From: Chloroflexota bacterium
GTDB lineage: Bacteria; Chloroflexota; Anaerolineae; UBA7937; JACPPX01
NCBI GenBank assembly: GCA_016190785.1
Contig: JACPPX010000092.1
Coordinates: 1 to 8,869, forward strand
Direction: 5' to 3'
DNA length: 8,869 nucleotides
Under the pieces are notes generated by a model. It saw nothing but the letters and a program-made list of their open reading frames with translations, was not told where the DNA came from and did no database searches. Below, one piece after another: positions 5,354 through 8,869 of the stretch (its first letter is position 1; each line of letters begins with the position of its first letter). A program made the position numbers and the translations under genes.

Positions 5354-7183
5354 CTAAGGCTGAATTTCTACTGGTTGCAGGACTACGATCTCCGCTCCGG
5401 TAGAGTTGCCCAGGGCATCGAACACGAGGAGACGCTTTAGGGTCTGGGGATCGTAGATCCCCACTTCTATATAGTATTCCCCGGGAGGAGTGTCTTCCTC
5501 TACGCGCAAGAAGTGATAGGTTGAGATTTCTTTTCTCAACGGCCAGGCGGAAGGTTGGATTTCTATGTCCTGTGCCCCGTAGATTCGAAACTGGTTGTCA
5601 ATGAGATGAGCGAAAATTTTTAGGTTAGCGTTGGTTTGACCGATACGCTTCCAATATAAAGTAATCCCCAGAAATCCCCCGCTCCGCATTGCGGTTCGGT
5701 CCAGGTCGTAGCGGAGGATTTGGATTCCATCCCCTAATCGATAACCCAGTTCCCGGCCGGCCACAGCCAGTGGTTGCAATTTTCCCCGCCGCTGGTAGAT
5801 GGTTATCGGGCTGCCCCAGAATTCTGGGTCGTGGAAGATCTGGAGTGGCCTATATGCCGTGTTAAACCAGCTATCCGGATCAAGGTAGTAAGAGTAGAGG
5901 GGATTGACACTACCCAGTACCACGTAATCCGGGCGGAAGTGGGGCAGCGACCAGAAAATATCTCCCCGCGCCAGGGCCTGGGCAACTTGGGGTTGGAGGA
6001 GGCCCAGGAAATCGAGCATGGGGCGCTGGGAATAGTAACCGATGATTCCCACCTCCATCACTGCCACCGTAGCCTCGGGAGGTGTGTTCTCCTGCAACCA
6101 TATTCCCACCTCTTGGTAAAGCCTCTCCCGCGGGCCAGGGGAACTGGCCGCAGCCTGCCAGAGGGAATTGACCTGCCCGTAGAAAATGACCCCCAGGATG
6201 AGGAGCAGAGCCGGAGGGGCCAACCGTTGCCACTGCGTCGAGCGGCGCATACTGCGATATAGACTTTGGATCCCCAAAGCCACCAGCCATCCTCCAGCCA
6301 AAGCCCAGGGGGCATAGTACCAGTGGTAACCAGCCACCCCTAAGAAGACATAGGTCAGGGAATGGAGGGCGGCCCACAGGATGATGGGCAGGAGCCATCT
6401 CGCTTCGGACCATACCCCTCTGATTCCCAGAATGGCTAAACCGAGCATAAGGATATAGACCCAGCCGGGGATTAAGAATTCTGGCCCCCATACCAAGGCC
6501 CAACCCAGGTAGTCGGGAAAGCCCAAATAAGTCTGGGCCGTTTTGGCGGAGAGGCTGGTGGGGAGGGGGGAGCCGAACTCGGCAATTAAATAGATGAAAA
6601 AGGACAGGATGATGGCTAAATAAGATATTAGCGCTGGCCAGGGAAGGTAGCGCCACTGCCGGGACTCTTTCCATAAATGGTATCCAGCGAGAACCAAGGC
6701 CACCAGGACCGCATCGGCGCGGATGATGGTGGCCAGGCCGAGGGAAACTCCCCAGGCGATGGGTCTCCGGGCATCGTAGAGGAGAAAAGCCAGGGCAATG
6801 AAGAAGAGTTGGAGGTTGGTTTCCATCCCAAGGCTCAGAACTGTGATTGGATTGGTGACCACCAGCAACCCGGCCAAGATGCCCGGCAATGGCTGGTTAT
6901 GGCGTCGGGCGAGAAGATAAGTGGCCAGGCCAGTACCAAATAGGGCGATTGTCCCCAGGATGTTGCTCAGGCGAGGGATATTTTCGGAGAGGGGGGTCAA
7001 AAAGGCGAGGAGAAGGGCATAGAAAGGGGCAGTGGTGGAAAGTATTTTTTCACCGGGGTTATAGACAAAACCAAGGCCATGACCTAGGTTGTATGCATAG
7101 CGATAAGTGATGAAGGCATCATCGAGGGGATAATCCAAGAAAGAGTAGCCGATGAGTAGGGCTGCTCCGCCAAGCAGGATCAA
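5354..7183 (-). CDS. GT-C-type membrane glycosyltransferase (ArnT/PMT-like)
   Basis: This is a polytopic membrane protein, 609 residues from the TTG at 7183. Residues 1-340 hold about nine to eleven hydrophobic segments. After the first comes DYPLDDAFITYRYAYNLG (17-34) with the D21-D22 pair in the first outer loop, then GFVYNPGE (38-45), GMETNL (119-124) and RADA (155-158). This is the pattern of lipid-phosphate-sugar-dependent GT-C glycosyltransferases (GT39/ArnT/AftB-like). Residues 345-609 are soluble: an alpha/beta part (about 355-465, including YYSQRPMLDF), then a beta-rich part ending in PPGEYYIEVGIYDP. The enzyme probably moves sugars from a polyprenyl carrier to a cell-surface acceptor; donor and acceptor are unknown. 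The start is uncertain: TTG falls within the first membrane segment and no ATG or GTG exists upstream. An ATA at 7255 after AGGAGG would give 633 residues (see findings). It follows the hydrolase gene in the same direction. Confidence 0.8.
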   Translation of the reverse strand: MILLGGAALLIGYSFLDYPLDDAFITYRYAYNLGHGLGFVYNPGEKILSTTAPFYALLLAFLTPLSENIPRLSNILGTIALFGTGLATYLLARRHNQPLPGILAGLLVVTNPITVLSLGMETNLQLFFIALAFLLYDARRPIAWGVSLGLATIIRADAVLVALVLAGYHLWKESRQWRYLPWPALISYLAIILSFFIYLIAEFGSPLPTSLSAKTAQTYLGFPDYLGWALVWGPEFLIPGWVYILMLGLAILGIRGVWSEARWLLPIILWAALHSLTYVFLGVAGYHWYYAPWALAGGWLVALGIQSLYRSMRRSTQWQRLAPPALLLILGVIFYGQVNSLWQAAASSPGPRERLYQEVGIWLQENTPPEATVAVMEVGIIGYYSQRPMLDFLGLLQPQVAQALARGDIFWSLPHFRPDYVVLGSVNPLYSYYLDPDSWFNTAYRPLQIFHDPEFWGSPITIYQRRGKLQPLAVAGRELGYRLGDGIQILRYDLDRTAMRSGGFLGITLYWKRIGQTNANLKIFAHLIDNQFRIYGAQDIEIQPSAWPLRKEISTYHFLRVEEDTPPGEYYIEVGIYDPQTLKRLLVFDALGNSTGAEIVVLQPVEIQP

Positions 7184-7251
7184 AAAAAAGAAATCCAGCC
7201 GGGATAGGGAAACTATTGATAATTGGCGAAAAGTAGCATTGCCGCGGAGGG

Positions 7252-8145
7252 CTATTTTCGGCCTCCTGGGCTTTGTAAAAAATTGATCAGGAGTTGGTTG
7301 AACTCCTCTGCCACTTCAATTTGGGTGAGGTGGCCGCAATTTTCGAAAACATGAAGTTGAGCTTGGGGAATGAGTCGGGCAGCATTATAAGCATGGGAAA
7401 CGGGTATTACTGCATCTTTTGCCCCCCAAATAATTAGGGTGGGGGTTTTGATTTCAGAAAGGCGGTGCTGAAGCGACTCCCAGACCGCAGGCCTCTGCCC
7501 GCCCAGATCCAGGCCGGACCGGGCCAAAGATAGGATGATCTGGCGACGGCCCGGCCGCCCTCCCATGCGATAAGCCAATTCCACCCACTCATCATTTATC
7601 ACCGCTTTGCGGTGGGCCAGGGATTTTTGCCAAAGTTTCATCCCCAGGCGAGTGCGAATAGTAAGAATATCCCGCAAAATGGGAACTGCGAGAAGGCGAA
7701 AACTTAGAGCAATTTCGCGGCCCAATCCGGCACTGTTCACTAGTACCAGCCTATTTACTCGAGAGGGTTGATAGACGCCCAGGGCTAAGGCTAGTGCTCC
7801 ACCCATGGACTTGCCCACCACACTCGCTTTCTCCACATGCAGAGCATCGAGAAATGAAGCCAGGAAATTAGCCGAAGACGGCAAGGAGTAATCGGGGATG
7901 CGCATTTCGGAGTAGCCGTGGCCGGGGAGGTCCAGGGCTATGGTGCGGAAGTGCTGAGCCAGGGCCGTAAAGTTATTTTGCCAATACTCGCAGCAAGCTC
8001 CGAAGCCGTGGATCAGGAGCAGCGGGGGACCCTCGCCTTTATCCCAGTAGCGGAGGCGGAGCCCCTCCACCTCGAGGTAGCAATCCAGTGGTCTCGCCTG
8101 GGAAGTAAGGGGCAGAGCTTCGCGGGTAGTGGTTTCTAACGCCAT
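7252..8145 (-). CDS. Alpha/beta-fold hydrolase
   Basis: This 297-residue protein is a soluble hydrolase without signal peptide or membrane anchor. LLLIHGFGA (42-50) supplies the oxyanion-hole HGFG, LDLPGHGYSE (71-80) is the typical following loop, and VVGKSMGGALAL (109-120) holds the nucleophile S113 in the elbow G-K-S-M-G. D244 in IIWGAKDAVIPV (238-249) and H272 in ENCGHL (268-273) complete the catalytic triad. A cap domain of about 140-225 separates the core strands. The layout resembles MhpC/BphD-type C-C hydrolases, esterases and haloalkane-dehalogenase relatives, but the substrate cannot be told from sequence. The ATG at 8145 is preceded by GAGAGAG, a poor ribosome-binding site, and a TATAAT twelve bases upstream. 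Its stop TAG overlaps a possible start of the glycosyltransferase gene. Confidence 0.88.
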   Translation of the reverse strand: MALETTTREALPLTSQARPLDCYLEVEGLRLRYWDKGEGPPLLLIHGFGACCEYWQNNFTALAQHFRTIALDLPGHGYSEMRIPDYSLPSSANFLASFLDALHVEKASVVGKSMGGALALALGVYQPSRVNRLVLVNSAGLGREIALSFRLLAVPILRDILTIRTRLGMKLWQKSLAHRKAVINDEWVELAYRMGGRPGRRQIILSLARSGLDLGGQRPAVWESLQHRLSEIKTPTLIIWGAKDAVIPVSHAYNAARLIPQAQLHVFENCGHLTQIEVAEEFNQLLINFLQSPGGRK

Positions 8146-8157
8146 CTCTCTCGCGAT

Positions 8158-8163
8158 ATTATA
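8158..8163 (-). promoter_or_regulatory. -10 element of the hydrolase gene
   Basis: A perfect TATAAT (minus strand, 8163-8158) ends 12 bases before the hydrolase ATG. No -35 hexamer is recognisable at 16-18 bases upstream. The expected transcript start (about 8150-8152) leaves a leader of roughly five bases, as for the HEAT-repeat gene. Confidence 0.5.
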
Positions 8164-8269
8164 CTCTTCTCTGAGCTCCTAGCCCCCTATTTTGCCCCTT
8201 AGATTTTCTTGGCCTGCACCTGTTTTGAATATTTTCTCCTCTTTCCCGAACCTAACCCGGGCTCAAAAG

Positions 8270-8306
8270 CGGGACATTTGTCCCGTATTTTCAGGACATT
8301 TTTCCC
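8270..8306 (+). promoter_or_regulatory. Candidate operator: palindrome plus partial copy
   Basis: A 16-base perfect palindrome (CGGGACA-TT-TGTCCCG, 8270-8285) is followed by a partial copy, GGACATTTTTCCC (8294-8306). The second copy starts 22 bases after the equivalent base of the first (8272), about two helical turns. The pair lies 24 bases upstream of a -10-like TAAAAT (8330-8335) in front of the SHOCT gene. The core ACA-nn-TGT is shared with the CopY/BlaI-type operator TACAnnTGTA, but the outer bases differ, so the regulator is not identified. Confidence 0.5.
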
Positions 8307-8329
8307 TACCCCAGGAGCTTGAGCGCACA

Positions 8330-8335
8330 TAAAAT
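8330..8335 (+). promoter_or_regulatory. -10-like element before the SHOCT gene
   Basis: TAAAAT matches five of six consensus bases. No -35 hexamer is present 16-18 bases upstream, where the sequence is C-rich. This would fit a promoter needing an activator, or this may not be the true -10. The candidate operator lies immediately upstream. Confidence 0.35.
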
Positions 8336-8343
8336 GTTAGCAG

Positions 8344-8369
8344 TATCCCCCCCCATAGGGGAGGGGATA
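8344..8369 (+). other. GC-rich hairpin just upstream of the SHOCT ribosome-binding site
   Basis: TATCCCC-CCCC (8344-8354), loop ATA (8355-8357), then GGGG (8358-8361), a bulged A (8362) and GGGGATA (8363-8369) give an 11-bp stem with one bulge. No T tract follows, so it is not an intrinsic terminator. It ends six bases before the Shine-Dalgarno sequence, so it could affect mRNA stability or translation. Confidence 0.5.
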
Positions 8370-8391
8370 AGCAAGAAAGGAGGTGATCAGG

Positions 8392-8604
8392 ATGGGCTTC
8401 GGTTTTATGGGCTTTGGGATGCTGTTCATGGCCGTTTTCTGGATTGGCATCATTCTGCTGGCAGTCTGGGCGGTCCGCGAGTTCCTGCCGCGCAGCCAAG
8501 CAACAAATGGTTCAGCCTCTGCTTTAGACATCGCCAAGGCGCGCTATGCCCGCGGCGAAATCAGCAAAGCTGAGTTCGAAGAACTTAAGAAGGGTTTGGT
8601 GTAA
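8392..8604 (+). CDS. Small membrane-anchored SHOCT-domain protein
   Basis: This 70-residue protein has one hydrophobic segment at about residues 9-28 (after a Gly/Met/Phe-rich start), a short polar linker, and a C-terminal SHOCT (short C-terminal) domain at about 44-69. The core of that domain is ARYARGEISKAEFEELK (50-66), a short helical motif usually at the ends of other proteins. The chosen start is ATG 8392, eight bases after GGAGG (8379-8383). The GTG at 8383 would begin inside the ribosome-binding site. The Shine-Dalgarno region (8376-8388) is complementary to essentially the whole anti-Shine-Dalgarno tail of 16S rRNA, predicting strong translation. SHOCT proteins of this size are often found among metal-efflux and stress genes, but their biochemical role is unknown. 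The next gene encodes a His/Met-rich protein, which fits such a setting. Confidence 0.85.
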   Translation: MGFGFMGFGMLFMAVFWIGIILLAVWAVREFLPRSQATNGSASALDIAKARYARGEISKAEFEELKKGLV

Positions 8605-8607
8605 TAC

Positions 8608-8632
8608 AGCCCAGGATAACGATTCCTGGGCT
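8608..8632 (+). terminator. Hairpin after the SHOCT gene, weak terminator or processing site
   Basis: AGCCCAGGA (8608-8616), loop TAACGAT and TCCTGGGCT (8624-8632) form a perfect 9-bp stem three bases after the SHOCT stop. Only TTA follows, so the U tract is too short for a strong terminator. With a gene in the same direction starting at 8664, it may lower downstream expression or protect the upstream mRNA end. Confidence 0.45.
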
Positions 8633-8663
8633 TTATGTGTAGCAAGTTAGAAAAGGAGGAACG

Positions 8664-8869
8664 ATGATGTGCATGATGCATATGAATCATGATGAGGAGC
8701 ACGAATCGCAACACTCGCAGCATCATCACGAGCAGGGCGAGACGGAGCAGCTCAAAGCCGAGATCGAAGAGTTGCGCAAGGAAATCGCCTCCCTGCGCGC
8801 GGCATTGGGCATATCGGATACGGAGACGGACAAGGCACCCAGGATGCAAGGGGAAACTCACGAGCATCA
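8664..8869 (+). CDS. His/Met-rich putative metal-binding protein with coiled coil, 3' end missing
   Basis: The gene runs off the right edge; 68 complete residues are visible. It starts at ATG 8664 (or ATG 8667, which has better spacing), after GGAGG at 8655-8659. Residues 1-22 are very rich in Met, His and one Cys (MMCMMHMNH, then HSQHHH), the composition of copper, silver, nickel or zinc ligand tails. Residues 27-49 form a regular coiled coil with L30, I34, L37, I41, L44 and L48 at a/d positions, so the protein may oligomerise. A more polar segment follows, with another His pair (HEH, 66-68) at the edge. No signal peptide is seen. I do not recognise the family. It could be a metal buffer or chaperone made with the SHOCT protein; the metal-binding role is inferred from composition. 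Confidence 0.65.
   Translation, partial: MMCMMHMNHDEEHESQHSQHHHEQGETEQLKAEIEELRKEIASLRAALGISDTETDKAPRMQGETHEH

Noticed and set aside
5774..6262. Plus-strand open frame of 162 codons opposite the glycosyltransferase
   Set aside because: Its translation shows no domain, and the opposite strand encodes a well-supported membrane protein.
5910..6674. Minus-strand open frame of 254 codons overlapping the glycosyltransferase in another frame
   Set aside because: It is Pro/Arg/Gly-rich with no hydrophobic segment pattern or motif. The alternative frame has the DD loop and the regular membrane helices.
8230..8391. Remnant of a 16S rRNA 3' end, suggested by the long AAAGGAGGTGATC match
   Set aside because: The match is in the complementary sense and sits at correct spacing before a start codon. 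No other rRNA sequence is nearby.
8544..8867. Minus-strand open frame opposite the SHOCT and His-rich genes
   Set aside because: Its start lies at the window edge and it spans two plus-strand genes that both have strong ribosome-binding sites. The translation looks like a complement of His and Glu codons.
1..8869. Mobile element, CRISPR array, tRNA or phage content
   Set aside because: I saw no transposase or integrase motifs, no regular direct-repeat array, no tRNA cloverleaf and no terminal inverted repeats. The short inverted repeats all fit terminators, leaders or an operator.

Overview
This 8.9 kb window looks like bacterial chromosome of moderately high G+C content. I infer a Chloroflexota-type organism, with moderate-to-low confidence. 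The hints are a structured RNA leader in front of panB (the described pan-motif RNA is known from Chloroflexi, Firmicutes and Deltaproteobacteria), a multi-membrane glycosyltransferase with a C-terminal beta-rich domain of a kind common in that phylum, and promoters that predict near-leaderless mRNAs. No tRNA, rRNA, CRISPR array, insertion sequence or phage gene was seen.

Left end (1-1366, minus strand): a two-gene unit. A HEAT-repeat protein comes first and is followed after 14 bases by an RNase H-like/DEDD exonuclease-type protein that runs off the left edge. A good promoter (TTGACC, 17 bp, TATAAT) lies so close to the HEAT start codon that the transcript should have almost no leader.

Centre left (1475-5297, plus strand): pantothenate and coenzyme A biosynthesis. 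A small Cys-rich zinc-ribbon protein precedes coaX (type III pantothenate kinase). A 212-base gap then holds an extended -10 promoter, two copies of a hairpin motif, and an intrinsic terminator that overlaps a competing antiterminator hairpin. This is a classic attenuator layout and a candidate pan-motif RNA. It feeds a tight operon panB - panE - panC, closed by a strong intrinsic terminator. Together these genes carry out hydroxymethylation of ketoisovalerate, reduction to pantoate, condensation with beta-alanine and phosphorylation of pantothenate. panD, which would supply beta-alanine, is not in the window.

Centre right (5354-8145, minus strand): an alpha/beta hydrolase followed by a large GT-C-type membrane glycosyltransferase. 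The latter has no ATG or GTG start anywhere in its open frame. Its only usual start is a TTG inside the first membrane segment, yet a perfect AGGAGG sits six bases before an in-frame ATA that overlaps the hydrolase stop codon, so AUA initiation or a sequence change is worth checking.

Right end (8146-8869, plus strand): an intergenic region carries a 16-base perfect palindrome with a partial copy 22 bases further on (an operator candidate), then a -10-like site, a GC-rich hairpin and an unusually complete Shine-Dalgarno sequence. These lead into a small membrane-anchored SHOCT protein and a His/Met-rich protein with a coiled coil, cut by the right edge. This looks like the start of a metal-handling cassette, but that role is inferred from composition and arrangement only.
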